Of a stretch of DNA of 64,000 nucleotides, positions 25,304 to 39,478 are shown piece after piece. This DNA is from Lucifuga dentata. Taxonomy: Eukaryota; Chordata; Actinopteri; Ophidiiformes; Bythitidae. The notes under the pieces were generated by a model. The model was given only the letters and a program-made list of their open reading frames with translations, had not been told where the DNA came from and made no database searches. The DNA is taken from assembly GCA_014773175.1 (NCBI GenBank), contig VXCM01003504.1, positions 28,095 through 92,094 on the forward strand, written 5' to 3'. A program made the translations under genes and the position numbers. How positions within the stretch are numbered: the stretch's first letter is position 1; the number at the start of each line of letters is the position of its first letter.

Positions 25304-26049
25304 ATATATATAGATATATATAGATATATATATTTATGACAAATTTTAAAGGTAAAACACCGCACACCAGGAAGCCATATTCCTTCTTGAATGTCTTACT
25401 TTTATTATTCCAGACCCAGACTGTGTAGATAAATGCTGATCAACAATATTTCTCATATTCTCCTTATGCAATGTATTCATTTATTCACATTGTATAGATT
25501 GTACAAGTGGGTAGATCGTCTTTAAATTACTGAAGAGATGAAGGTTTTTTATGATGTATTGTGGTTTTGTTCTAATAGAATTATATAATTTTTTATATTC
25601 TGATATGCTTTAATTAAGGATGTATTTATAGATGTACTGATGTCATAATTTCGTTGAGATATTGTGATTAGTTAATAGGATGTGGTTAGAGGTCTGTATC
25701 TGGCACCATATACAGGTGAGAAAATGAGCTGCATTTTCTGACCAACCAGTTATGTAGACTGTACACACCTGTCACCAATCACAATGAACGTTATGCTGTT
25801 TCACTCAAAACTATTTATTATTTGAGTTGTGATGTGGGAGAGCGAACCTGAAGAAGCCGGAGACGAAACACGTTGTTTACTCTCTTTTTTTGTACTAAGA
25901 TGGAATAATAAAAGTAAGACGTTGAAGAAGGAATATGGCCTCCTGGTGTGTTTTACCTTTAATTTTGTCATTGTCTGAGCCTGCCTGCACCAGCAGCTGG
26001 GAAGGTACTAACTTTGTTGGCTGTGCACGGAGCAACTCTTTTGACTTGA

Positions 26050-26087
<38 letters not shown>

Positions 26088-26423
26088 ATGCAGGCTTATA
26101 TCTCCATTAGTATATGTGTATTATACTTGTAAATATTAGGAAATAATGAGGAAAGGATGATGGTAAATGATGTGTATAAATATGTAGCAGGTAGGAGTTA
26201 ATAATAAGTTGTACTTATCCTGCTCCTTTTCAGACATTTTTTTTGCTTTTTGGTTATTTAGAAATTGAAGTATGTGCTTTAGTTTAGCTTCTTTCTTTTT
26301 TTTTTTTTTTTTTTTNTTTTTTTTTTTTTTTTTTTGCGAATAGATCGATGTGTCAGAAAGAAATGATTTATTTGTTCCTCTGATGTTCCACAGAGCCACT
26401 GGACGGATGAACTGCAGCTATGA
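20257..26423 (+). CDS. slx1: SLX1 structure-specific endonuclease subunit (5 exons, 263 aa)
   Basis: Exons 20257-20429, 22339-22390, 22889-23209, 24448-24663, 26394-26423; total 792 nt, one open frame, all GT-AG. The N-terminal GIY-YIG nuclease domain shows GVYMLYC (residues 10-16), GRIYIGFT (23-30), the catalytic-type Arg in [10 protein letters not shown] and Glu77 in FEWAWQHP. The C-terminal zinc-binding RING-like domain has CLLC (174-177), CFHPSC (189-194), HLIC (199-202) and CPGC (222-225), and the tail SHWTDELQL resembles the human end. SLX1 pairs with SLX4 to cut Holliday junctions, replication forks and flaps in the nucleus. Length fits the family (human about 275). The 3' part of exon 1 recurs at 20445-20490 after an N; I treat that as an assembly duplicate, so exon 1 is taken from the first copy. 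Confidence 0.95.
20515..22300. repeat. ATACT/TATAC satellite with 189-bp higher-order repeat in SLX1 intron 1
   Basis: Almost only combinations of ACTATAC, ATACTGT, CCATACT and their inverts. A marker block, GCCATAGTACAGTATGGC, recurs at about 20817, 21016, 21328, 21527, 21716, 21905 and 22094, i.e. spacings 199, 312, 199, 189, 189, 189. Each block contains a perfect inverted repeat that can form a hairpin. Its long open frames (Tyr/Leu/His/Thr-rich) are by-products of the repeat. Confidence 0.95.
24664..25330. repeat. TA/TG/CTAT microsatellite cluster in SLX1 intron 4
   Basis: Blocks of (TG)n near 24727, (TA)n near 24755 and 24894-24932, a repeated AACATATAACAGTAAATATA unit, (TG)n near 25049 and (CTAT)n at 25259-25302. 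Simple-sequence DNA starts directly after the exon 4 donor. Confidence 0.9.
25336..25971. mobile_element. Long-TIR MITE in SLX1 intron 4
   Basis: ATGACAAATTTTAAAGGTAA at the left and its near-perfect inverse at the right give TIRs of about 70 bp, including CCATATTCCTTCTT and TTACTTTTATTATTCCA. The ~490-bp AT-rich interior has no transposase. The motif CTGAAGAAGCCGGAGACGAA lies near the right end. Superfamily not recognised. Confidence 0.85.
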
Positions 26424-26932
26424 AGATGGAGCGAAGTCTCTGAATATTATTATTTTTTTATAAACTGCAGTTAGAAACTGTCAAAGAATAACATGGACTG
26501 TGTGAGACACCTTTTCCAGTTGAATGAGCTGTAAAAAGTGACTCTCCCTCTGTTTGAACATCTCAGGCTGCTAAAACTACACTTCCGATTAATCTGATCA
26601 TAATTATGCAAATTAATTTAATGTGTAACATATATATATATATATATTGTTAAAAATGTGTATAAAACATTATTTTTATATCAGTTGTGATTCAGCATCA
26701 ACAATTGTTCCATAAAGTCAAAATGCATACATTTCGATCTGTTACTGGAAACACAAGCACATTTTCTTTGACTTAAAAATTATGTTGAAAAAAATAGAAA
26801 ACAAGCAGAAATATTCCAACTCTGGAGCAGATCTTCGTTTTGGTTTCCTTCCTGCTGCTCCTGATGGAGCTCAGGTACAGAAAAGCTGACGTTTCCTTTT
26901 ACACAACATGTTCATGACAACAAATTTGTGCA

Positions 26933-26938
26933 AATAAA
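26933..26938 (+). terminator. slx1: Possible SLX1 polyadenylation signal
   Basis: AATAAA about 510 bp after the SLX1 stop codon, followed by an A-run and T/G-rich sequence. Plausible but unverified. Confidence 0.45.
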
Positions 26939-27141
26939 GTAAAAAAAAAAAAGTGAACTTGTCCTTTAAAGTCTGTCTTTTACAGCCTGAAAGCTGCCGA
27001 TCTTTCAAACAGAATGTCTTTATCATCCATGATCTTTCCATGTGAATAATATATGAAGCCTGATAAAGCATGACGGCATCCAACGAAAGCTACTAAACAC
27101 GCAGCCAAGAGAAACACTTGTCCACACACTCGCTTTCTGCT

Positions 27142-27200
27142 TTAAAGGACCATACCGGCCATTTTACATATTTGAGCCTAATATTTCAGTTCTCATTTCA
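27142..27200. mobile_element. Terminal fragment of the TTAA MITE
   Basis: TTTAAAGGACCATACCGGCC followed by TATTTGAGCCTAATATTTC, then unrelated sequence with TTTATTTATTTCG. Confidence 0.65.
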
Positions 27201-27296
27201 AACCTTTATTTATTTCGTTTACAATGACATTGAGATCACACAAACAGCATTAAAAAAACAAAATCAAAACAAGATGTTCTGCTACAATTGATTTAA

Positions 27297-27941
27297 AGGA
27301 CCATACCATCCATTTTGCATGTTTGAGCCTAATATATTAAATTCTCATACATGTAACGTTACTGACAATCATTTCCCAAANTGCATGTTTGAGCCTAATA
27401 TATTAAATTCTCATACATGTAACGTTACTGACAATCATTTCCCAAAGGATAAAACCGTATTAAAGCTTTCTTGATATTTAGCAAAATTTCTTAATCTTTC
27501 AAAATCAAATATTCAAGTGATACAGCCACCTTAAAAATCCATGTTTCTCCTGCTAATAGTTACACAGCCTTATGAAGTCACGGTCCTTTAAATTTTTCCA
27601 TAAACGCAGGTCTTCTTTTGGGACTATATTCCCTGGTGGAGGCATACATTCACTCCACGCTTTTTATTGCATTTAAAATGTAAAATTACATAACTTCTAA
27701 AAAAAAACCTGAATACACGTCTTGTTGGTGATGATGGGTTACCTATCCCAAGAACGTTTCAACAGGTTTATTTTAATAGCATACCAGAATGAACTGAAAC
27801 CAATGGAGGTCTGGAAGGTAGGAAAAACATTTTTAATTCACTGTTCCAGTAGTATGCTTTGGGAAATGATTGTCAGTGACGTTATGTGTATGAAAATTGA
27901 ATAAATTAGGCTCAAACAAGCAAAACAGCTGGTATGGTCCT
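27297..27941. mobile_element. TTAA MITE, full copy containing an N-duplication
   Basis: Perfect TTAA at 27293-27296 and 27942-27945. The N at 27381 separates two identical 65-bp stretches beginning TGCATGTTTGAGCC. Removing one gives a ~580-bp element as in other copies. Confidence 0.9.
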
Positions 27942-28390
27942 TTAAACTGATGTATTTTTCCTGTGGCACATTTCCTGTTTTGCATTTTGAGCGTGTTAAA
28001 CATCATGTGACCACATACTGTAGGTGGAGTTACTTTTCTCTGTGAGTAGTAATATCTGCTGGTCAGAACGCTGCACCAATAAAAACTGTATATAAGATAA
28101 AATATAAACAATACAATATACGAATTCCTTACACTGAAATGCTTTAACTCTTTACTTCAGTGAAAGTAGCAGTACCACCGAGGAAAAATACTCTATTTAC
28201 AAGTTTTCAAAGTTTTACTTAAACAAGGAACAAGAAGATAAACAACAAGTACAACAAGTATTAGCAGTAAAATGTACTGAAGTGACATAATTCATGTGGC
28301 TGTTAGATGAACACTTTGTAGCTCCTGCTTTGGAGGTTATCATGCTGAATCAGTTGAAGGAAGGAAAACAAGATCAATAAAACTCAAGGA

Positions 28391-28675
28391 AAATACCAGT
28401 AGTTTTGTAGTTCGAGCTCAAAATGTACAAGTAAGTTTGATAAAGAATTTAATGACTGTTGCGTCCGCTGTGACGGATTACTTATCTTAAGCACATTTGA
28501 AGTTTCTCAAGTTGATTGGACTAAATTGAAACCAATGAACAGTGTGGAAGGTAGGAAAAACAATGTTGAAATTTACTACTCCAGTATGTTTTGTAACATG
28601 ATTGGCAGTAATGTAATGTGTAGGTGGCTGTGGTATTTATAGGGCTCAAACAAAATCTCTGGTATGGTCCTTTAA
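28391..28675. mobile_element. Diverged partial TTAA MITE
   Basis: Shares TGGAAGGTAGGAAAAACA and GGTATGGTCCTTTAAG with the family but has lost the left interior; about 285 bp remain. Confidence 0.65.
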
Positions 28676-28841
28676 GTCAATGTTTTCCCAGCATTGAAAA
28701 TAGGCTCAGATTAAAGTCAACAACAATGAAAATGAGTATAAAATGTGTAAAATATATGCAAAACTATATGCTATTGTAATTTTTTGTTTGGAAAATTCCC
28801 ATAAATCTTTCCCAGCTGTGTGTGCGTGTGTGTGTGTGTCC

Positions 28842-31800
28842 TCAGTCTTGGGCAGGAGCAGTTTGTACGGTGATGACGGGCTGAAAAGGACAAAAAAAAA
28901 AGTACACATTAAGCAGCTGAAGATGATGATGAAGGAAATATCAAAGCTACAGATGAAAGAGAACAGGGATGAATTCTTTTATTTTAACATCCTGACATGA
29001 GGCTTCTTTGTTAAATTCCTTCAAAAGAAACACAAGTTTCTATGAAAAAAAAATCAGGCAGATTTAGTGTCACATGACATCAATTTGGTCCAGATCTGGA
29101 TACCTTCTAAAAACTACTGTTTCTTCTGACAAATAAAACCATTATTGTTTCTGCTATATTTTTTGGTCCAATCCAGGGAGAGGTCAAAATTGCATGCTGA
29201 AGTGTGGGATTGATTTTTAAAAGAACTTTAGATAAGATCAGCATGGATTTAGCCTGAGCTTGTTCCTCCTGCTGTTTAGGTGGTTGTTGTTCTGTGCTGG
29301 CGCTCAGAATAAGACACTATTAAAATGCATTACGACACGTTATTATGACGCACAAGCCTTTTGAACATACAGGTTCATCATGTTTTAACTGATATGTTTG
29401 ATCAACACTATTTGGTAGTAAAGCTCAGAGAGACTGAATTTAGGAAACACACCGTCTTTAAAATGCTGCCAAGGACCGATTATTACCTCCAACAAAGTCA
29501 TGTGATCGCCAGTGTTTGTTCGCAAGATATCTCAAAAAGTTACAGAATCCTTTAAAATCAATGCCAATGCACCGGTTTCAATTGAATTTAGCATGGTGGC
29601 TCATTTTTTAACTAAAAGCAGATGGACTTCAGTGTTTCCCACAGGTTGAAAATTCACTTGTGGCAGTGGGCAGGCACACTGTGTATCCAGGTTTTTTTTT
29701 TTTTTTNAGTTTTTTTTTTTTTTTAGAAGTTTCGTAATTTTAGGGCAATTTTAGGGCGATTAAGGGCAATAAAAAGTGCGGAGTGACCTGAAAATGCTTC
29801 CTGTTCTCAGTTCTTCACTACCGCACTTGAATGCACCACTAGGAAGCATTTTCAGATCCCATGAGATCCTTTCAGGTTCCTAGTGGTGCATTCAAGTGCT
29901 GAATGCTAAAAATCTAAAATTACATAACTTCTAAAAAAAGACCTGAATACACGTTTTGTTGGTGATGATGGATTACCTATCCCAAGAACGTTTCAAGTAT
30001 CAACAAGTTGATTTTAATAGCAGAATGAACTGAAACCAATGGAGGTCTGGAAGGTAGGAAAAACATTTTTAATTCACCGTTCCAGTAGTATGCTTTGGGA
30101 AATGATTGTCAGTAACATTACGTGCAAGGAAACTGAATATATTAGGCTCAAACATGCAAAAAGGACGGTATGGTCCTTTAAGCCCTGGATCTTCTCGTTA
30201 GAGTGGTAACATGGAGTGTTGCTGTGTGGGAATGTATCATAAAGGACCAGGCTGTCATCATGATGGAGGCTTGGTATCTACATGTGTTATCCAGCCTGTC
30301 TACTCACCATTTTGCGAGCCGGAGAGCAGCAGTTGATGACCTTGCAGCAGTAGGCAGCCAGCGTGATGGAAATGGCAACCAGAGTCATGTGGATGACCAT
30401 ATTCTCAGCGTACAGGTGGGAATAAGCATTCTGTAAGAGGGGAAATATAGAAAAGCTGCATCAAACAGCAGTTAAAATAACCCAGCTGATGTGTCGAGAG
30501 CACGAAGAAGAAATACTTGTGAAAACCCTGAAGATAAAACATATAGAAGTATGAAGTATAGCTTTATGAGGTGAGGATAAAATAGTTTACATCATCACAG
30601 AAGAACTCACCTCAGCATCAATGCAATCTCTAGCAGCCTCTCTATTAACTGTGACGTTGTCGTCGTGGTGATAATTCCAGCAGCGGATGGGCACCCAATC
30701 CAGTTTGTTCAGTGTGACGATCACGTTCATCAGTGAAGCAGCCGAGGCAATGATCTGCATCCCCAGACAGGCCTTCAGCTGAGCAGCACAGAGAACACCG
30801 TGACTCAGGCTGCTTCCTGCTGCAGCTCCACGCCGCTCAGTAAAGAGCTTGCACGCTCTTTACTGAGGACCTTTAGTACCTCAGTCAAAATCACCTGCAG
30901 CTCCACAACATATCTGACAACTTTCATCTTCTAGTACCAGCATCCAGATGGATTTTGCTGCACCTGATCCTGCTCTCCCTCTAGATGTGTCCCAATCCAA
31001 GGACCTGATCCTCCAGAGGATCCCAAAAGGGAAGGGGGGTCCTTAAGAGGACCTGAAGGCCAGGCTGTGCCTTAACCCAATAGCACCTCAAGCGGTAGCC
31101 ATGGTTATCATGCTAACACTCCTGCTTACTGGACCCCAAGCACTTTCTGGGTAGTTTTTGCTCCTGTCACATTTTTACTCACTGTGGCTCAATTTTCACT
31201 GTAGCTGCAAGTCCTGCACCTCTATGGAAGCAGCTCAATCATGGCTATATGTAGGAAGAACTCAAAAATGTCTTTTGTGCAGTATAACACAGTTATAATG
31301 TCATAAATCATAAAAAAAGAAAAAAACGTAAGTTGAATTTCTTTGCTTATTTATTTTAAAAAATTGAAAAAAAATGTAATCTATATATACAACATTTTTC
31401 CAAGTACCCACAAGTGTTACCAATATTGGAAAAATAAAATAAAAAAAGGGACTATACATACTGAACTATTTACATTTTTACAACCTATAATCTGTATATA
31501 CAGTAGGCCCAGTGTGCTGTGCAGTCAGCATTCAGCCAATGACTTGATGAATTGTTGTCACATGACTGTTAAAGACCACAGAGGCGCTCTAGGCTTGCTA
31601 GTTGTGGCGAAAAATGCAGAATTTGTTGCTTTTTACAGAATTTGGATTGGATAAAGTGTTTCTTTTTAGTGAATTTTTAAATGAGACATTTATAATAAAG
31701 TGATTTTGAGGAAATATCACTATTCNTTTTAGTGAATTTTTAAATGAGACATTTATAATAAAGTGATTTTGAGGAAATATCACTATTCTAAGATTAGATT

Positions 31801-34476
31801 TGGTTACGTTTCCTTACGGAAGTGTTAGGCGGACATTGTTAGTTCAAGGACAGTCGGAAATTTGAAAACCCGACGATAATTTTATTTTTAAAGTTTGTTT
31901 CTGGCTGTGACAAATGGTATAATTCTGGCGATTGTTTAAAGAAAACATGCCTTTCAAACCCGCCGGCGGGTTTTGGGGTCCAGAGGCTCAGCAAAGTCTT
32001 CCTGCTTTTCACTTCCTGTGCCTGCTGCTGTCTATCATCTAACTCTTTAATTCTCACATCATGCAGGTCTGTGCTGGCCTTATTCTGACCTCCTGATTCA
32101 ATTTGATTTCCAATTTTCAGTTAGATTCTGGAAAATGCTGTTAGAGTTACATCTTCTAAATACCATTATTGTCTAAAAACGTGAAGACTTTCTTTCAAAA
32201 TCTACTGAATGAGTGTATGAAAAGAAAACATTCCCAACTGAAACATTTGAGTAAAATTCTCTTTTTGTTGCACAATTTGCAAACTTTGAGGCTGATTTCT
32301 TCTAACAGAAAACCTCTTCAGTGCAATTTTCTAATAATTTTCTAATAAGGTGTAATCCTCAGCTAATCCGCCTCGCTAATGTGTTGTCGTGTTGCTCAGC
32401 GTTCCGTGATTCCAGGATTTGAAGAGTGTTTCTAAATCCCTCATTGTCACGTATAAAAATAGTAACGACTGGCTTATTTTTTGGCTGGAGATGAGGCAGA
32501 TGCAGCTTGCAGGTCGATGCCTTTTCGACATCATCTGTCTCCATTCAGGTGTTGGTGCGAGGTCAGTTCTATTTTCTCAGGTCCTATTCCCCAGCTCTAT
32601 AGTAGTATAGAGCCCCCCCCCCATCACCATCATTTCCCAACCCCCGGACCCGACCCGATCTTTTTCTCTCATTTGGTAATAACAACGGAAAACAATTTTC
32701 TAAATGGAGTGGCCGGCACTGGGCCCAGCACTTCCGTTGTAGTGATTATGGTGTTTTATAACCACCATTTCTTAATAAAATGGAGATATATGAATATCTA
32801 CAGAACGCTTAGATTCTTCCGAACAAAATGAGCCCAAGCATGACATTTTATGACCATATGATCCCGAGATAAATGTAACTAAAGCACAAGATAGCCTCCG
32901 AGCTAAAACCTAGCTTCGTTGCTTTTCGATGATGTAACTTCCGAGGGCAGTCTACTAGTTCACTAGTAGACTAGTAGTACCAGTCCACTAGTCTACTATA
33001 GAATCCCTCTCTGTGATTCGATAGTAGACTAGTGGAGAATGTGATTGATGGGTCAGTGGTCCTATCAGCTTTTACGTAGCCATGGCAACAGGCATGCGTT
33101 CCCCGTGCNGATTGATGGGTCAGTGGTCCTATCAGCTTTTACGTAGCCATGGCAACAGGCATGCGTTCCCCGTGCATAATATGTACGTAAAATTCCACTG
33201 ACAGACCGGAGACCGTATGCTCATTCCTATGTAGCATTCACAACATTTTATAATCACCACTTCTCAATAAAATGGAGATATATGAATATCTATGGAAAGC
33301 TTAGCTTCTCCTGAACAAAATGAGCCCAAGCATGACATTTTATGACCACACGATCCCGAGATAAGTGTGACTAAACTACAAGATTTTTCATTTTTTTATT
33401 TTTATTTTTTGGAGAAGTCATCTGAGGGCCTGATAGATAGGACCCACGGGCCATATTTGGCCCGTGGGCCGCCAGCTGGGGATCCCTGACATAATGGGTT
33501 AGGGTTAACACACACTTAATGTGCGTTAAGAGAATATTGAACTGGGGAACGTAGGACCCTGGGAAAATAGATATGCTCCTGTTGGTGATGAAGACTTCAC
33601 AGCGGTGGCATGACAGCTCCTCAAGTGGTTCCACAAGTTCATCGTGTTGCCATAAAATTTTACTTCTGAGCTACATATTTTGCAAATGGCCTCACTTTTT
33701 ACTTTAGTCAGGCTCGTTTGTGTTCTTTTGCTTTGAAAGCTAAGATGAGTCGCTTCCCGTTGTAGCGTCGTTGAGCTACGTCACACATGAGAAACTGCTT
33801 CACAGAACTAGCCTAAACGATTGATGTCTTTGTTATACATCAATATCGGAATCATAGAATCTGAATCGCAGTTAATCAAAAAAATTCAATCCCCCCTCAT
33901 ACACCCCACGCCCCCAATTATGCATATATGTAGTACGTTGTATGTGGAATTTTGCCCAGCAGAAAGCAGAAACTCACTGTTGGTAGATGGAGGTTCTGAG
34001 CTGCTACAGCGACACTGCCAGCGATTATTACCTGTGAGCAGAACAAACACGCAGTCAAACACACACATGCAAGCACACACAATCACACGGCAGCAAACAC
34101 ACACAATCAAACATAAACAATCAAACCCACATGAACAAACAACCACGTGCGACACAAGAATCACATATGAGAAATCACACATCAATCACGAACAACTGAT
34201 CAAACCCACAATCAATCATATATGATCAATCACAAACAATCAAACACATCATGTGCAGTGGAGGCCTAAAGATTAGAGAAGCTTGTGACCGAAGGATCGC
34301 TGGTTCAATTCCTGAACTGGCAGGAGAAATCTGTGTTGGGGAGGTTGAATGAGCAGCACCTGTCTCTCCGTAATTATCACCACTGAGGTGCCCTTGAGCA
34401 AGGCAGCTAATCCCCAAATGCTGCAGTGAAGCTGCTCAGTGGCAGCAGCAAATCTGTGGCTGTATTGAGCAGCTTC

Positions 34477-34511
<35 letters not shown>

Positions 34512-37500
34512 TGAACAGGACGTTCCTGCAAAATGACCCCTGAATAAATAAAGGTTTTAAAAAAAAATTCACACAATCAACAACAGCCTCAACAACTTCA
34601 CCAACAAGAAGGGTACATGGGGTGCATTCAGAGTTCCTTAATTGATCGCTCCTCACATGACCTGGAAACCAATCAGGTCCGCCATCTTTAAGGATGTTCC
34701 AAAGCTCTTATTTCTGCTCTGAGGATAGAGGAGCGAGGATGTTTCATTTCTCTTAAATTGTAGCTCCTCTGTCCTCACTTCTTTTCCTCGTGTCTTCAGT
34801 GGGCGGGGCTAAGAAGCCAGGAAAAGACGCAAGCGAGGGGAAAAAAACGAGGAAACAAATAAGGAACTCGGAATGCAGCCTACATCTTTTTGAGAGGAGA
34901 TCAAACTGCAAAATCCAACAGTTCAAGTACAACAGCATGAATAAAAAGCACAAAATGGTTTTAAAAACTCATAATATATATGCTGTAATTGATAATACAC
35001 CTGCTAAAATATAACCTGACAGATTGCTGTGGACAGAAAAAGAAACAAAGTCAAATCCCTGAGTCAACCGGAAGAAACTCTAACTCATCTATCATTTGAC
35101 AGCCAGACCTCCTGCTTTCATCCACTTCCTGTGACTTCCTGCTCACCTGACTCACCTGCTGCCAGGTCATCAGACCCTCAGCATGAAGACAGTCTGTCAC
35201 ACAAATCTGTCTCATCTTACTGACGTCTAAGATGCAGGAACTCATTCAGAGTTCAGCTGGTTTCAAGAGAATCACTGCAATCAGAACATTCATTTGCAAA
35301 TATGACATATTTTAGCATTTACTAATTATTCTGCTTCTCAGATATGTTAGCTGTAAACTCCCTGTGAAGTAACTAAAGTAGTTCTGGTACTGATTTTTCT
35401 ACTTCTCCCCACTACGTTTCAATTGTTGATTTATTATATATAACTGTTATCAGACCTAAATTAGTTCTATTATATTACTGTATTGTTTATTTAAACTTTA
35501 CTGTAGACATAAAGTAGATCCACAATTCTTTTTGCCACATTTTAGAAAACCGAATGGTAAAGTTGTGCTCTTTTGTTATTTGCAGGGCCGGTCCTAGGTG
35601 AACCAGGGCCCCGTGGCTGCTAGGTGGCCACCACATCAAGAGTAAAACTAAAGTGAACTCTTCTTAGTAGCAAATAAGTTTCACAGCTGCAGAGACGTAA
35701 TGAAATCTATGTGCTAAGTTTGTGAGGTATAACTTCATAGTGTAAAGCATCAGCACAGAAAATATACAGCTCAATGTGCATAGAACTCATAACGGTTATA
35801 AAATGCAGCTTTATTCAGCACTGAACTAATACAACATGGAACTTAAGCATATTATTATGTTTTAGTCCAGATGAGGCTTATAGGACATTTAGCAAATATT
35901 TATGGAGTGGGTTGGGGGAATTCTGGGATGTAAGGTTAATACTGCAGAGCGGGAGGTAAAGGGTAGCCACGCCCCTTTTTTTGTATTTTATTAGAAATTA
36001 CTACTTTGAAACATGTTTGATTTACATTTTAATTTTGGCTGTTTTATCAGGCATTTTAGTAAATTTTTCATCCTTTTGTGTGTCACAAACTCAAAACCTA
36101 TTTAAAATGGTTCAAATGTGCAAAAACGTGTCTAAAAGCTATTAACGTGGCGTTGGATCATCGGAGAGCTGGCCGGTCTCAGAGCGCGAGAATCGTGTCC
36201 AGTGGCCTGAATGGTGAGTGACTGACCACCTACATGTGATATGTCGTCTGAAAGCTTAGAATGTCTCCTATTGGATGAAAGCCACGTCAATCACATCCAG
36301 TTATGCTGGAAAAAACGTCATCAGATATAATGAATGGACTTCATTTCCCAAAGGAATGAATGGAAGCTGGTTTGAGCTGAGTCTTCTCTAAAATGGATTA
36401 CCAGACAAAAACTAATCACAGGATCTATTTTATGGACTTATATCATCTAAGCGAAGGTAAAGTTGCAGCTTTACTACACATTTTAGCTGTGTGTTGGTCA
36501 GGTTTTGTGTTGAAGGCTTTATTTGCATGTATTCAGGGTTTACGTTGTTTTGTCTTATTTCCTTGCTAATAAATGATTTTTTAGGTGTGAAAGGAAATAT
36601 TCAAACAGTTTTTAAATATTTTAAAATGTATATTTTTTTACAAACTGGGTGTAGTTCTGGGCTGTGTTAGAGGATGGCAGGGTAGTCACTTTTATGAATT
36701 ACAAAACAACCATGTGGCAGACAAACTTGTGGCTTTCCATGTGCTGATCATTTTGATGTTTGAGTTGTTGGATTCCTTTGTTGATTACTTTTCGTGGGGT
36801 GTGTCCAGGAACCAGGTCGACATCAGTACCATGAGGTGGCCAGAATGGTCAAGTTCGAAATGACAAATTACCGTATATACTTGACTATAAGCCAAGTTTT
36901 TTTCACCAAATTTCACAACACAAATCGGGGGTCGGCTTATAGTCGAGTAATTCAAATCAGATCGAAATTTCCAGGCGTGGAAATACTACCAGTTACCATG
37001 GAAAACAGTTTAAATCATACCTTATAATGAGATATTTCCTGACAAAACATCTTATTAAGCACATTTTGCAGAGNGTTTAAATCATACCTTATAATGAGAT
37101 ATTTCCTGACAAAACATCTTATTAAGCACATTTTGCAGAGGCCAGTAAGAGCTACCGTAACGTTTAGGGTCATGTTTACCAGTACCAGTGTTAGAGACAT
37201 TTCTTGGTTAATTATCAAATGTTTAAAATATTTAATTTGGAAAAAATGGAATCAAATAAGTTATTAGTTTTAATATGCTGACTGATCAGAGCCGGCTCCG
37301 TGAAGTGCCGCTATGATCTGCTATGATACGTACCGGCTCCGTCACGGAGGATCTGTAGACGCTCAGCTGGAGGAACGGGGCAGCAGTATAGTTATTTACC
37401 TCACCTCATGATTTGTTGTTTTGATTTAGAAAATAAATAATCCACGAAAAGAACAAGATGCGATGTTATCATTCCGGTGTGCATCAGGAAGAGAAGCCCC

Positions 37501-39056
37501 GTTAAAGCGGTGAAGTTTAAAACAGCCATNATGTTATCATTCCGGTGTGCATCAGGAAGAGAAGCCCCGTTAAAGCGGTGAAGTTTAAAACAGCCATGAC
37601 CCGTACATGGATTATTTTCAGCAAATCAGAGGAATACTATGACAATACTCAGGAAAACAGGTAATTTACTAAACTAATAAACTGATGGAACATCATCAGG
37701 GGGTCGGCTGAGGGAATTCCAAAACTCCGTATGGTGGAATGTTCCAGCACATAGACATACCCGCATTGACTCAAGTACAGGATAATTACTGAAAACATGT
37801 AACGGGTGAGATTCTTAACAAAAAACTCACCATAATTACACATCTAAATATGCTAAATAAGCACCGTAATAATTAAAGCTCATTTGTAAAGCTTTCGTTA
37901 CCTTTATCACTGCATCATTGGACTTTTTGGCGATTCAGAAGAGGAAGAGGAGTTCGGAAAACTTAATGTCAGCTAATGTTAGTTACGTAATCAGCTGTTT
38001 ACCGGTACATGGACTATTTTCAGAAAATCACAGGAATTCTATGACAATACTCATAAAAAAAGGTAGGCTAATTTGCTAAACAAATTAATTGATGGAACAA
38101 CTTTGGGGGGTGAGCTTATATGCGGGTTTCTGTAAAAAGCTAAATTTGCAGGTCAAAATTGGGGGNGGGGGTCGGCTTATAGTCGAGATCGGCTTATAGT
38201 CGAGTATATACGGTATATTTAGTAATCCACAAATATTCAACTCCGCCAGTGTTTTTATTTTTTATTTAGCTTGATAGCATTCACACTGAAAATACCGTCT
38301 CCCATGCCCCTGGATGGGGGGGGGNGGGGGCTCCAGTAAATAAAACTTTCCTAGGGCCCCAGAAAGGCTAGGGCCTGCCCTGGTCAACATAACTGACTCC
38401 AGCCACTCAGAATAAATTAATCCCATAACTTCATAACCTATTCATCCCTTCAAGAATCTGAGTTTCATATTTAAAGATTTCTTTCTGAACACTCTCTTCA
38501 TGTTGTCTCGCGTACATGTTTTGCCATAAAAGTTTTGATATAAATAAAGTTGATGTGCGTACCAGCAGGGAGGCAATGATGATTGGTACATCCGTTTCTG
38601 CAAAACTCAAACCTTCAGCCAGAAACAAGGCGAGGCTGCTGATCTCAAACACACTAAGGACAATCTGAGTGATCTGCAACCAGAAAACAAGAAGCTGCAA
38701 GTTTAGACTCAAAACACGTCCTAAAGCATGATGAGAAGAGGATTCCAGTGTTTCCCATACATAGGCTTTACTTCTGCGGCTGCCCAGGTAAATGAAGACC
38801 TGTCCAGGTAAATGAAGGACCCACCCAGCTTTCGCAGGACTACCCAGACTTAAAAAATACACATTTAATGATGTCATCAAACCGCTGTCCAAAACATCGC
38901 TAAAATATGGAATAAATTTGTGATCTTACTGTCGTTTAGAAGATAAAAGTATCTTAAAAAGATCCATGATTAGGTTTTGTCATCGTTAATCCATTTTACA
39001 GCAAAATCCCCACATCTATCTCCTTCCTCATGAGCGTACCATAAATGGCAGGTCCC

Positions 39057-39087
<31 letters not shown>

Positions 39088-39441
39088 AGGCTTTTATTCC
39101 AGCCAGGTCATAATTTCTAATTTTAAAATATATGTAACCTCCATGCTTCTCGCCAAAGTTTCCCTCTGCTGTGTTACAGTTAATTACTTTCTTTAGTTTT
39201 CCTTTAAAACCCCGCTGAGGTCCAATGAAAAGATGCTCGTTGTGTTAATGTGGTTGCCTAGCAATCAGTAGTATACAGCCTGGTAGCGGCCATTTTCAAC
39301 TCAATCTGAGTGTTTTTTTTTGCTTTTTCTTTGTTTTTTGTTTTTTTTGGGAGTGGGGGCGCTTGGATGCCTGCCCACCACCACAAGTAAATTTTCAACC
39401 TGTGGGAAACACTGGATTCTAAGCACACACACTCGCACACA

Positions 39442-39478
<37 letters not shown>

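Noticed and set aside
34256..34330. tRNA gene
   Set aside because: A- and B-box-like sequences are present, but the body and tail are those of a SINE and no full cloverleaf is apparent.
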